NCBI GenBank assembly: GCA_028288405.1
Contig: JAQBNS010000052.1
Location: 1-64,000, forward strand
Reading direction: 5' to 3'
Source of the DNA: Chitinophagaceae bacterium
GTDB taxonomy: Bacteria; Bacteroidota; Bacteroidia; Cytophagales; Cytophagaceae
DNA length: 64,000 nt
Under the pieces are notes generated by a model. That model made no database searches. It saw only the letters and a program-made list of their open reading frames with translations, and was not told the DNA's origin. Position numbers and translations under genes: made by a program. Of the stretch, positions 8,180 through 16,445 are shown in pieces (positions within the stretch are counted from its first letter, which is position 1; every line of letters begins with the position of its first letter).

Positions 8180-9438
8180 TGGACAACGTTACCCTTACCA
8201 ATATCTCTCTTGCCAAACACAAAGGGCAGATCAAAGGAGCCATTACTCCTCCTTCTTCTAAAAGCGAAAGCAATCGCGTATTAGTGATTCATGCTTTAGC
8301 GGGAAAAGAAGGAGAACTACAAAACCTATCGAATGCGCGTGATACACAAACGATGATTCGTTTGTTGCAAAACGACAACGACGAAACATGGGATGTGCTG
8401 GATGCCGGTACTACTATGCGTTTCCTTACGGCTTACTCTGCCGTAAGCGGAAAGAAAAGAATCATGACCGGTACGCTACGCATGAAAGAGCGTCCGATCT
8501 TGTTGCTGGTAGATGCCTTGCGCACGTTGGGTGCAGACATTTCTTACCAGGAGAAAGACGGTTATCCTCCCATGCTCATCAAGCCTTTTGATCCTCAACA
8601 AGTCAAGACCAATACACTGACCATCCGTGGTGACGTAAGCAGTCAATACATCACGGCTTTGTTGATGATTGCGCCTTTGCTTCCGCAAGGATTGAAATTA
8701 GAACTGACAGGAAAGATCGGATCGAAACCCTATATCGCCATGACTTTGCAATTGATGCAAAAGTTTGGCGTGACAGCGAAGTGGGAAGGCAGTACGATTA
8801 CTGTTCCTCATCAAGCTTACAAAGGCACGACTTACAGCGTAGAATCTGATTGGTCTGCAGCCAGCTATTGGTTTAGCATTGCGGCTTTGGCACCTGAAGC
8901 GAACTTTTACATCAAAGGTTATAAATCCGATTCACTGCAAGGCGATCGCGTGATCACTTCTATCATGGAAAAGATGGGCGTGAAATCTACTTTCACTGAA
9001 GAAGGATTACATTTGGAAAAGATTGCTGGTTTTGTTGCGAAACCTTTTGAACAGGATTTCACCGACTGTCCTGACTTAGCGCAAACTATAGCGGTTGTAG
9101 CAGCAGCAAAAGGACAAGTGGTAACCATGAGCGGACTGGAAAGTTTACGCATCAAAGAAACCGATCGCATCGCAGCGATACAAAATGAACTGAGAAAATT
9201 CGGATCTGATTTGGAAGAAATCGTGAAAGACGATACGTATAAAGTTGTTCCGGGGAATTTCAAGATGAACAATCAACACATCGCTACTTATAAAGATCAC
9301 CGCATGGCCATGGCTTTCGCTCCATTGGCGCTGTTAGGTGAATTATCGATTGAAAATCCGGAAGTGGTGGAGAAATCTTATCCGCATTTTTGGGAGGATT
9401 TGAAAACGTTAGGTTTCAATTTAGACGTTAGTCGTTAG
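8179..9438 (+). CDS. aroA: 5-enolpyruvylshikimate-3-phosphate synthase
   Basis: A 419-residue enzyme that joins PEP to shikimate-3-phosphate. Typical motifs are PPSSKSESNRVLVIHALA, LDAGTTMRFLTA, DCPDLAQTIAV, LRIKETDRIAAI and DHRMAMAFA. It starts within the aroB stop codon. The last codons (LDVSR-stop) are encoded by the heptamer repeat TTAGACG-TTAGTCG-TTAG, so the repeat array supplies both the C-terminal residues and the TAG stop. The catalytic core is complete without this tail. Confidence 0.96.
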   Translation: MDNVTLTNISLAKHKGQIKGAITPPSSKSESNRVLVIHALAGKEGELQNLSNARDTQTMIRLLQNDNDETWDVLDAGTTMRFLTAYSAVSGKKRIMTGTLRMKERPILLLVDALRTLGADISYQEKDGYPPMLIKPFDPQQVKTNTLTIRGDVSSQYITALLMIAPLLPQGLKLELTGKIGSKPYIAMTLQLMQKFGVTAKWEGSTITVPHQAYKGTTYSVESDWSAASYWFSIAALAPEANFYIKGYKSDSLQGDRVITSIMEKMGVKSTFTEEGLHLEKIAGFVAKPFEQDFTDCPDLAQTIAVVAAAKGQVVTMSGLESLRIKETDRIAAIQNELRKFGSDLEEIVKDDTYKVVPGNFKMNNQHIATYKDHRMAMAFAPLALLGELSIENPEVVEKSYPHFWEDLKTLGFNLDVSR

Positions 9439-9534
9439 TGGTTAGACGTTAGTAAAAAGATAAAAAAAAGAGAGAGAGCAAAATGCTCTCTCTTTTTTTA
9501 TGACTAACGTCTAACGACTAATCACTAACAACTA
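9421..9534. repeat. Heptamer-array inverted repeat C with an inner terminator
   Basis: Left arm: TTAGACG, TTAGTCG, TTAGTGG, TTAGACG, TTAGT (from 9421). Right arm (9503-9534) is the same type reversed: TTAGTG, ATTAGTC, GTTAGAC, GTTAGT on the minus strand. Between them lies a separate A/T-flanked hairpin, GAGAGAGAGCA / TGCTCTCTC (about 9463-9500), a good bidirectional terminator. The left arm contains the aroA stop TAG and the right arm ends in the TAG stop of the convergent gene. Confidence 0.85.
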
Positions 9535-10047
9535 TTTCTTAAAAATCTCTATCTCGATTTCCAACAGATCACTCTTACCATCACTGGAATCACCCATTTC
9601 GATGACATAACCGTCAGCAGATGTCCATACTTCATCGTTTTTAGAATTGATCGTGAACTTGCCATATTTCTGCGTGAAGTATGCTTGGAAATCATCCAGT
9701 ATACGTTCTTCAGCACTCAAGTTTACATTTTCAATGAACGCTACGCCGAACATTTTTACTTTGTCCTGATCGTCGAAAGTATACATGATCTCTGCATATT
9801 CATTTTCATCAATTTTAGTCTTGTATACCAGAAAATCTTTGCCTTCTCCTTCTATGGCAGAAGCTTCTCCCGCTTTGATAGCCGCTCTTGTGTCTCCAAA
9901 ATTAAACCCTCTGAAAACAGCTGTTTCCGATTTGAAAATTATTTTCAGCTCCGGGGTGTGTTTGCTTAACAAATCGTCCTGTGCTTTCAGGGTAAGTGTG
10001 GTCAAACATAAAGCAACCAATAATGTAAACGTTTTATTCATACTCAT
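9532..10047 (-). CDS. Secreted protein of unknown function
   Basis: A 171-residue protein with a signal peptide (NKTFTLLVALCLTTLTLKAQ). The mature part is acidic and rich in beta-strand pattern; FRGFNFGDTRAAIKAGE resembles a short motif seen in other secreted Bacteroidota proteins, but I cannot name a family. Start could be Met1 or Met3. The gene ends at the heptamer repeat and is convergent with aroA. A function is not assignable. Confidence 0.7.
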   Translation of the reverse strand: MSMNKTFTLLVALCLTTLTLKAQDDLLSKHTPELKIIFKSETAVFRGFNFGDTRAAIKAGEASAIEGEGKDFLVYKTKIDENEYAEIMYTFDDQDKVKMFGVAFIENVNLSAEERILDDFQAYFTQKYGKFTINSKNDEVWTSADGYVIEMGDSSDGKSDLLEIEIEIFKK

Positions 10048-10098
10048 AAATTTTAAAACTGAATCAAGGTATAAAATTTATGAAAAAGAACCAAAAAC

Positions 10099-10578
10099 TT
10101 ACACCAAAGCAATGCCATTTAAGCCGTGCTCAGACAAATAAGAATTGAAATATTCCTTTTCTGCACTCACTTCTCTACCTATCCAGGCCGGTAGCGTAAA
10201 TTTTTCGTCCACTTTTTCCAGTTCTATCTCTGCTATCCAAAGCCCCTGATGCTTTCCTAAAAACTCGTCCACTTCCCAGCATTTCCCGTTTACCTCAATA
10301 TTTCTACGGATTTTTTGTATTTCATTGACGATAAAAGCATCAAATAAGGCTTCTGCAGAAGAAACCGAGATGTTTGTTTCAATCTCCGTTCGGCTTATTC
10401 CGGATGTCAGTCCCTTCACCGTCAGAAAAGCCTGATCAGCTTTGATGCGAATGCGAATAGTTTTGGAAGGATCGGTACTTAAATAACCTTGACGCAGGTA
10501 AATACCCTTTTCTTTAGCTAATTCTGCTCTGTGTTCCGGCAGAATCAAAAATTTACGTTCTATTTCTATTGTTTTCAC
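10099..10578 (-). CDS. CYTH domain protein (triphosphate tunnel family)
   Basis: A 159-residue protein opening with KTIEIERKFLI, the ExExK signature of CYTH/triphosphate-tunnel enzymes, followed by alternating charged strands (TIRIRIKADQAFLTVKG, EIETNI, WEVDEFLG, IAEIELE) that line the tunnel. Bacterial members hydrolyse inorganic triphosphate or thiamine triphosphate, or act as class IV adenylate cyclases; the reaction here is undetermined. It uses a GTG start that overlaps the stop of the upstream gene (GTGA), indicating coupling. Confidence 0.88.
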   Translation of the reverse strand: MKTIEIERKFLILPEHRAELAKEKGIYLRQGYLSTDPSKTIRIRIKADQAFLTVKGLTSGISRTEIETNISVSSAEALFDAFIVNEIQKIRRNIEVNGKCWEVDEFLGKHQGLWIAEIELEKVDEKFTLPAWIGREVSAEKEYFNSYLSEHGLNGIALV

Positions 10579-11249
10579 TTTCTGTCCTTAGAACCGTCGT
10601 CACCGTCACTCTCTTTCCACTGTTCTTTGAGTCCACCCTTTTTGACAGATTTGATAAACTTAGACCAGGCAAAAGGATTGAGCAAAGAAATGGTCGGTGC
10701 AAAAAAGCGTTGTTCCTGCTTATTGACTTGCTGGTTCATGTAGTACTTATGATTCATGTTACCATCCGCGCCCATGTTGTACATCATCCGCTTCATGACC
10801 TGATCGTTCAGGTTTTCATTCATATTGTTCATGTCCTGTTCGGGCAGTCTGAGCGCAATAAAAGCTTCTTTAAATATTTGTTCCGTCGGCCAGGGCAAAA
10901 CCTCTACATCCGGCAGAGACAGCGTATCTTCCGATAAAGAGATGATCAAAGACCACTTGTCGTCTTTAATGTTCTTCGGAATAGTAAATGTCTTCTCCCT
11001 GTATCCTACTGCTCTGATGGCAACCGTATCCCCTTCTAAAGTCGGCATGGAAAAATAGCCCAGAAAGTTGGAGGTCGTCCCTCTTCCTGATTTGGGAATA
11101 TAAATATGTACACTTGGAATACCGTAAGAACTGTCGCCAGACACGACCAAACCTGAGAATTGAATGATTTTAGGCTTTCCTTGCGCCTTTAAGTCAGCGA
11201 CTTGGAATGCTAAAAACAGCGTAAAGACGATAAGGAATATATTTCGCAT
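10575..11249 (-). CDS. Secreted protein with carboxypeptidase-regulatory-like domain
   Basis: The ORF opens at 11336, but the signal peptide MRNIFLIVFTLFLAFQVADLKAQ begins at the ATG at 11249, which I take as the start (224 residues). Residues about 30-125 are a CarboxypepD_reg-like/CarboxypepD fold (IQFSGLVVSGDSSYGIPSVHIYI, GTTSNFLGYFSMP, GDTVAIRAVGY), as seen at the front of TonB receptors, here stand-alone. The C-terminal half is charged, Met/Asn-rich and probably extended. Its function is unknown; it overlaps the CYTH gene by 4 bp. Confidence 0.8.
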   Translation of the reverse strand: MRNIFLIVFTLFLAFQVADLKAQGKPKIIQFSGLVVSGDSSYGIPSVHIYIPKSGRGTTSNFLGYFSMPTLEGDTVAIRAVGYREKTFTIPKNIKDDKWSLIISLSEDTLSLPDVEVLPWPTEQIFKEAFIALRLPEQDMNNMNENLNDQVMKRMMYNMGADGNMNHKYYMNQQVNKQEQRFFAPTISLLNPFAWSKFIKSVKKGGLKEQWKESDGDDGSKDRK

Positions 11250-11262
11250 GGTATTGATAGCG

Positions 11263-11311
11263 GTCCCGATTTTTCTGCGATGTCTATACCGAACCCAATA
11301 GCGATCGGGAC
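11263..11311. repeat. Short inverted repeat in a divergent promoter region
   Basis: GTCCCGAT (11263-11270) and ATCGGGAC (11304-11311) pair, with mixed sequence between. It lies between the divergent secreted-protein and ArsR genes. It could be an operator-like or REP-like palindrome; nothing else is recognisable in the 130-bp gap. Confidence 0.4.
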
Positions 11312-11379
11312 TCGGACTTTCATCACTAATTAACAAAGAAATAATAAGTTTTGACTATTTTTAAGTAATCTTTTTTGTT

Positions 11380-11781
11380 ATGATACGAATCAAACATACA
11401 GATATCAGCAAAGGAGCGGAAATCTACAAAGCTCTCAGCGACGAATCGCGCATTCGTATCCTGCATCTTATTCTTAAGAATAAAGAAATGTGTATTTCTG
11501 ATCTGGAATTGATACTTGATTTCACACAAACTAAAACGTCTCGTCACCTGACTTATTTGAAAAATACGGGATTAGTCAAACATCAAAAGACGGATCAATG
11601 GGTGTATTATTACATCAACAATTCTTACCACGATATCGTCACGAAATTATTCTCTTTCTTCAGCAAAGATCCTGTCTTGCAAAAAGACATTACCGAATAC
11701 CGCACGCTTTATTCCAACAATGAATTAGCGATACGAAAACTGCATTCGAAACAGAATAAATATATTGTACCGGAATTGTGA
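11380..11781 (+). CDS. ArsR-family winged-helix transcriptional regulator
   Basis: A 133-residue DNA-binding protein. IYKALSDESRIRILHLIL is the canonical first helix, MCISDLELILDFTQTKTSRHLTYLKNTGLV the helix-turn-helix, and HQKTDQWVYYYIN the wing. No clear cysteine metal site is visible beyond Cys47, so the signal may not be a metal. No obvious target adjoins; the secreted CarboxypepD-like gene is divergent. Its TGA stop sits inside the first unit of repeat array D. Confidence 0.9.
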   Translation: MIRIKHTDISKGAEIYKALSDESRIRILHLILKNKEMCISDLELILDFTQTKTSRHLTYLKNTGLVKHQKTDQWVYYYINNSYHDIVTKLFSFFSKDPVLQKDITEYRTLYSNNELAIRKLHSKQNKYIVPEL

Positions 11782-11849
11782 AAAGTGAGTGGTGAAGAGT
11801 GAAGGGTATACATATTAACCTTAATCTCCATTCACTCTTCACTGTTCAC
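11777..11849. repeat. Heptamer-array inverted repeat D
   Basis: Left arm units are TGTGAAA (holding the arsR stop TGA), AGTGAGT, GGTGAAG, AGTGAAG, GGTATAC. Bases 11828-11849 are the reverse complement of 11785-11806 with 18 of 22 matches, and the right array continues to about 11857. It forms a possible 22-bp stem with a loop of about 21 bases between two same-strand genes. Confidence 0.8.
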
Positions 11850-11890
11850 CCTTCACGCTATAACAAACATTAAACAATTAACCACCTGAA

Positions 11891-12196
11891 ATGAAATACA
11901 AAAAACACATTTTCATCTGCACCAATCAAAAACCAGACGGCAAAAAAAGTTGCGGCGAAGTGCACGGCATGGAGTTGGTAGAAGCGTTCAAGCAATTGGT
12001 AAAAGACAAGGATTTGTCAGTAGATGTCAGGGCGCAGAAAGCAGGCTGTTTGGATGTGTGCGGTTTCGGCCCTGCCCTGGTGGTATATCCGGAAGGAATC
12101 TTTTATGGCAAAGTACAGTTAGAAGATGTACAGGAAATCTTTGACAAACACATTATACACAACGAACCGGTGGAGCGTTTGCGTTTGAAATTTTAG
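11891..12196 (+). CDS. Thioredoxin-like 2Fe-2S ferredoxin
   Basis: A 101-residue protein of the thioredoxin-fold [2Fe-2S] ferredoxin family. HIFICTNQKPDGKKSCGEVHG gives Cys10 and Cys21, and AGCLDVCGFGP gives Cys53 and Cys57, the four expected cluster ligands. It is likely an electron carrier or cluster-binding protein in the cytoplasm. It heads a tight run: the HAD gene begins 1 bp later, and that overlaps the P5C dehydrogenase gene. Confidence 0.9.
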   Translation: MKYKKHIFICTNQKPDGKKSCGEVHGMELVEAFKQLVKDKDLSVDVRAQKAGCLDVCGFGPALVVYPEGIFYGKVQLEDVQEIFDKHIIHNEPVERLRLKF

Positions 12197-12197
12197 T

Positions 12198-12890
12198 ATG
12201 AGGACTTACGAACATATCTTCTTTGACCTGGATCATACCCTGTGGGATTTCAGTGCGAACTGTGCGGAAACGTTGACGGAGCTGCATGAACGTCATCAGC
12301 TGCATCGTTTGGATATTCTATTGCCTGATTTCATCACCCACTACCGTCAGATCAATGACAGCATGTGGGATGATTTACACAAAGGTAAAGTGACCATCGA
12401 AGAAGTGCGCAATCACCGCTTTGCTCATACCTTTAAATTATTCGGTCTGGATGCGAGTCATGTGCCTGCAGGTTTGGATGAACAATTCATCGCACTTTGC
12501 CCTACTAAATCCAATGTATTTCCGCACACACACGCTGTGCTGGATTACTTGTCGGAAAAATATGTGTTGCACATTTTGACCAATGGTTTTCGTGAAACAC
12601 AAAGAACGAAATTGCAAAGCGCAAAACTGGATCATTACTTTGAACATGTAATTCATGCCGATGAAAGCGGCTATATGAAACCGGATAAACGTATGTTTGA
12701 TTACGCCTTACAAACAGCCGGGATAGAAACGCACCAGTGCATCATGATCGGAGACGATTTGTATGCCGATGTTTTGGGCGCAAAGAACGTAGGAATGGAT
12801 CAGGTCTTCGTCAACAGACTTGGAACAAAACATAATGAATTATTAACCTATGAAATTGATTGCTTAAGTACCCTCAAAACTTTTTTATAA
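12198..12890 (+). CDS. HAD-superfamily hydrolase, YjjG-type nucleotidase
   Basis: A 230-residue phosphatase. FFDLDHTLWDF carries the catalytic Asp10 and Asp12; LTNGF is motif II; GYMKPDKRMF supplies the motif III Lys; MIGDDLYADVLGAKNVGM is motif IV. The cap and overall length match YjjG-like pyrimidine nucleotidases that dephosphorylate (non-canonical) nucleoside monophosphates. Its stop shares a base with the next start (TAATG). Confidence 0.88.
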   Translation: MRTYEHIFFDLDHTLWDFSANCAETLTELHERHQLHRLDILLPDFITHYRQINDSMWDDLHKGKVTIEEVRNHRFAHTFKLFGLDASHVPAGLDEQFIALCPTKSNVFPHTHAVLDYLSEKYVLHILTNGFRETQRTKLQSAKLDHYFEHVIHADESGYMKPDKRMFDYALQTAGIETHQCIMIGDDLYADVLGAKNVGMDQVFVNRLGTKHNELLTYEIDCLSTLKTFL

Positions 12891-14503
12891 TGAGCCAGAG
12901 CAACAACTACAACGAACCACTGCTCCACTATGCTTCCGGATCTACCGAAAGAAAAGCCTTAGAGCAAGCCCTGCAGGAATTGAAAAGCCAGGTACTGGAT
13001 ATTCCTCAATTGATCGATGGAAAAGAAATACGATCCAACGATCGTCATGAGATTCGCCCACCGCATGAGTTGTCGCACACTTTGGGTCATTTCCATCGGG
13101 GTAATTCACAACATGTGCAACAAGCCATTGATGCTGCATTAAGAGCAAAGACGGATTGGATGAATAAAAGTATAGACGACCGTTGCGCCATTTTTAGTCG
13201 CGCGGCCGAATTGCTGGCCGGCAAGTACCGTTTCAAAATCAATGCGGCAACGATGTTATGCCAATCTAAAAATGCTTATCAGGCAGAAATAGATTCTGCT
13301 TGTGAGTTGATTGATTTTTTACGCATCCATGTTCACTTTTACAAAGAGATCAACAACATACAACCTTACTCACCGGAAGGCATTCACAACTATAGTGAAT
13401 ACAGACCGCTGGAAGGTTTTGTATTAGCCATTACTCCATTTAATTTCACCGCTATTGCCGGCAACTTACCGACTGCTCCCGCATTGATGGGAAATACAGT
13501 CGTTTGGAAACCTGCTTTCAGTCAAATCTATTCTGCCTGGGTGATCATGCAAGTCTTGCAGGAAGCAGGTTTGCCGGATGGTGTCATCAACTTGATTTAT
13601 ACTGACGGCCCCGAGACAGGCGATATCGTATTCCAACATCCTGAGTTTGGCGGATTACATTATACCGGAAGTACACAAGTCTTTGATCACTTATGGAAAA
13701 CCATCAGTGACAATCTTCCGAACTACAAATCGTATCCGCGCATTGTAGGAGAAACAGGAGGAAAAGATTTTGTATTGGCACATCCTTCGGCCAACGTGAA
13801 AGCCTTGTCCATCGCGTTGATCAGAGGAGCATTTGAATTTCAGGGACAAAAATGTTCTGCCGCTTCCAGAGCGTATATTCCAAAAAGTATTTGGGATACG
13901 GTAAGAGATACCATGCTCGATATTTTAAAGCAGGTAAAAACCGGGAGTGTGGAAGACTTCACTTGTCTTGTTAATGCAGTCATTGACGAACGTGCCTACG
14001 ACAAGATCATGGGGTATATCCATTACGCAAAGGAAAGTATAACCTCTACTGTATTAGCAGGAGGTATAGGCAGTAAAGAGAAAGGCTATTTCATTCAACC
14101 GACTATTGTACAAGTTACCGACCCCATGCATAAACTCATGCAAGAGGAAATATTTGGACCGGTGTTGAGTATCTACGTTTACGAAGATCATCAATTTGAA
14201 GAAACGCTGAACCTCATCAATACGACTTCGCCTTACGCATTAACCGGTGCTTTATTTTCCGAAGACGAACAAGTGATCCAGGATGTTTTAGTGAAACTTC
14301 GTTTTGCAGCAGGCAATTTCTACATCAACGACAAGCCTACAGGTGCAGTGGTGAACCAACAACCTTTTGGCGGTGCACGAAGATCAGGAACCAATGACAA
14401 AGCAGGATCTATGTTGAATCTATTGCGTTGGACCTCTCCGCGATCTGTCAAACGAAATTTTGAACCACCGGTCCATTATGATTATCCATTCATGAAACTA
14501 TAA
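12890..14503 (+). CDS. pruA: L-glutamate gamma-semialdehyde (P5C) dehydrogenase
   Basis: A 537-residue aldehyde dehydrogenase of the P5CDH type. The ORF extends to 12860, but the ATG at 12890 overlapping the HAD stop is the natural start. FNFTAIAGNLPTAPALMGN is the NAD-binding region; IVGETGGKDFVLAHPSA holds the general-base Glu and FEFQGQKCSAASRAYIP the catalytic Cys. It oxidises glutamate semialdehyde to glutamate, completing proline catabolism started by the dehydrogenase at 4719-5885, and also takes the product of RocD (52753-53988). Confidence 0.94.
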   Translation: MSQSNNYNEPLLHYASGSTERKALEQALQELKSQVLDIPQLIDGKEIRSNDRHEIRPPHELSHTLGHFHRGNSQHVQQAIDAALRAKTDWMNKSIDDRCAIFSRAAELLAGKYRFKINAATMLCQSKNAYQAEIDSACELIDFLRIHVHFYKEINNIQPYSPEGIHNYSEYRPLEGFVLAITPFNFTAIAGNLPTAPALMGNTVVWKPAFSQIYSAWVIMQVLQEAGLPDGVINLIYTDGPETGDIVFQHPEFGGLHYTGSTQVFDHLWKTISDNLPNYKSYPRIVGETGGKDFVLAHPSANVKALSIALIRGAFEFQGQKCSAASRAYIPKSIWDTVRDTMLDILKQVKTGSVEDFTCLVNAVIDERAYDKIMGYIHYAKESITSTVLAGGIGSKEKGYFIQPTIVQVTDPMHKLMQEEIFGPVLSIYVYEDHQFEETLNLINTTSPYALTGALFSEDEQVIQDVLVKLRFAAGNFYINDKPTGAVVNQQPFGGARRSGTNDKAGSMLNLLRWTSPRSVKRNFEPPVHYDYPFMKL

Positions 14504-14565
14504 CCCTGATTCATATGATTGGAATGATTAGCATGAAGCTTATCGTTAAAGTTTAATTTGTTAAA

Positions 14566-15615
14566 ATGAAAAAGTACATCTATACGCTTTCACTCCTCTT
14601 TTCTTTTCTTGCTGCACCTGCACAACTAAAAATTGCACAAGTATATATCGCGCCTTTCCGTCACGACGCAGACGGCGCCTATACGCTTATTCACGATGAC
14701 TTTGGCGCTGAATATGCCAGAGGCATTGAAGAATACATCGATACGATGAATTACAATAGAAAACTACCCATTTGCTTTGCAGCCATTGTTGGAGAATGTG
14801 ATCAGGAAGATTGGACGAAAGCCAAAGACATGATTGGACACGGACATCAAATCCTGAACCACTCCATGACACACAAATGCGGACAGGTGCAGAGCTGGTG
14901 TACGTTTGGGAATTGGAACGAAAAAGATTTTCCGACAGAGATAGATAAAAGCACCGAACTCATTTTGAAAAATACCGGCAAGCATCCCGCTTTTTTTGTT
15001 TTTCCTTTTGACCTATTTACCGATACCATGTTACACTATTTGGAAGCCAAACATTATATCGGTGCCAGAGCAGGCAAGCAAAATATCTTAAATAGCGCTG
15101 TGCTATCGGACCCCTTCTTATTAAACTTCGCAGTCTTCAGACCAGGAGAACCCGTTTCAGCTTTGAACGACATGGCAGACAAAGCGACTCAAAGCAAATC
15201 ATGGGCAGTACGTGTGATGCACGGTATAGAAGATGAAAGCTGGGCACAAATCACTGCCGAAGAATATGCGACTCACCTGGACTACCTCCAGCAACAAGTC
15301 AAGCAAAACAAATTGTGGATGGCTACGCTTTCGGATGTCGTCACTTATCAGTACAATAAAGAAGCGGCGGTAACAAAAATTGCAGAACAAAACAAAGATG
15401 GTCTGCCTACAAAAATTATCGTTGAACTAAAAAACATCAAGTTGCCCAGTGGAGACCTGATGTCGCATGATACATTAACCATTGTATTGAAGCACTTGAA
15501 AGCAACCCCTAAAACTATTTCTCAGTCGCAACTCTACATCCCCTTTGAAATTCGAGACGACAAAGTAATATTCGATATCAATTTACCTGTCAACGAAATT
15601 GTGTTGACTTACTAA
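14566..15615 (+). CDS. Secreted polysaccharide-deacetylase family protein
   Basis: A 349-residue protein with a signal peptide (ending APAQ). Residues about 35-250 follow the NodB-like deacetylase layout: YTLIHDDFG (Asp44-Asp45, motif 1), GHQILNHSMTH (His99 and His103, the metal-binding HxxxH) and ARAGKQN/RVMHG downstream. The C-terminal 80 residues look like a beta-sandwich. It probably removes acetyl groups from an extracellular glycan; the substrate is unknown. The kefF-like gene starts 8 bp after its stop. Confidence 0.85.
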   Translation: MKKYIYTLSLLFSFLAAPAQLKIAQVYIAPFRHDADGAYTLIHDDFGAEYARGIEEYIDTMNYNRKLPICFAAIVGECDQEDWTKAKDMIGHGHQILNHSMTHKCGQVQSWCTFGNWNEKDFPTEIDKSTELILKNTGKHPAFFVFPFDLFTDTMLHYLEAKHYIGARAGKQNILNSAVLSDPFLLNFAVFRPGEPVSALNDMADKATQSKSWAVRVMHGIEDESWAQITAEEYATHLDYLQQQVKQNKLWMATLSDVVTYQYNKEAAVTKIAEQNKDGLPTKIIVELKNIKLPSGDLMSHDTLTIVLKHLKATPKTISQSQLYIPFEIRDDKVIFDINLPVNEIVLTY

Positions 15616-15623
15616 AAGACATT

Positions 15624-16232
15624 ATGAATAAAATATTAGTCTTGTTTGCCCATCCTAAATTTGAAAAGTCAAGAGCGAATCAGGCTTTGGTGCAACACAT
15701 TCCCAAAGATCCGTTCATTACATTTCATGATTTGTATGAAACGTATCCTGACTTTAACATTGATGTGGCTTATGAACAAAAATTAGCTTCCGAACATCAG
15801 ATCATTGTCTGGCATCATCCCTTCTTCTGGTATAGCGCGCCTCCCTTGATGAAACAATGGATTGATCTGGTACTTGATTTCGGTTGGGCTTATGGACCCG
15901 GAGGCAACGCCTTGCAAGGCAAATTAATATTTAACACCATTACTTCGGGAGGTCCGAGGGAAGTATATAGTTCGGAAGGTTATAACCGATTTACGGTCAA
16001 TGAACTTTTAGCACCCTTCAATCAAACGGCCTTCTTGTGCAAAATGACTTATCTACCACCCTTCGCGCTGCAAGGTACACACCGCATCAGTCAGGAAGAG
16101 TTAGATAGAAAAGCCCTGTTGTATGGTCAGGTGTTGCACAAAATGATTTATGAAGAATTTGATGTCAATGACATCCAACAACATGAATTCCTGGATCAGT
16201 GGATCGAAGCTGTGAATGATCGGGTGAAATAA
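15624..16232 (+). CDS. kefF: KefF/KefG-type NAD(P)H oxidoreductase
   Basis: A 202-residue flavodoxin-like quinone reductase. ILVLFAHPKFEKSRANQALV, DLYETYPDFNIDV and WHHPFFWYSAPPLMKQWIDLVL...GWAYGPGG follow the KefF ancillary-protein pattern closely. KefF binds FMN and activates the KefC K+/H+ antiporter. The kefC-like gene is next (213 bp away), which supports the assignment. The two are separated by a GC-rich nested inverted repeat. Confidence 0.88.
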   Translation: MNKILVLFAHPKFEKSRANQALVQHIPKDPFITFHDLYETYPDFNIDVAYEQKLASEHQIIVWHHPFFWYSAPPLMKQWIDLVLDFGWAYGPGGNALQGKLIFNTITSGGPREVYSSEGYNRFTVNELLAPFNQTAFLCKMTYLPPFALQGTHRISQEELDRKALLYGQVLHKMIYEEFDVNDIQQHEFLDQWIEAVNDRVK

Positions 16233-16240
16233 AATTCATA

Positions 16241-16403
16241 CGCTGGTGCAAGCATCTTTGCTTGTACACACGCTGGTGCAAGCGTCTATGCTTGTACCCA
16301 AAATAATTTAGAGCGTCCCGCTCGAAGATTGAGGAACAATGAATAACCCCGAGCGAGACGCTCTATAAAGTTATAGGAACAAGCGTAGACGCTTGCACCA
16401 GCG
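16241..16403. repeat. Nested GC-rich inverted repeat between kefF and kefC
   Basis: CGCTGGTGCAAGC.TCT.TGCTTGTA occurs twice in tandem (16241-16266 and 16271-16296, 30-bp spacing) and once inverted at 16378-16403 (24 of 26 matches). Inside it a second pair, AGAGCGTCCCGCTC (16310-16323) and GAGCGAGACGCTCT (16351-16364), matches 13 of 14. The whole can fold into a stem within a stem. It is far more GC-rich than its surroundings and looks like a REP-type or mobile palindromic element. It begins 8 bp after the kefF stop. Confidence 0.88.
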
Positions 16404-16445
16404 ATAAACAGCACATAAATTGAATAATTATAAATTCAAAAAGCT

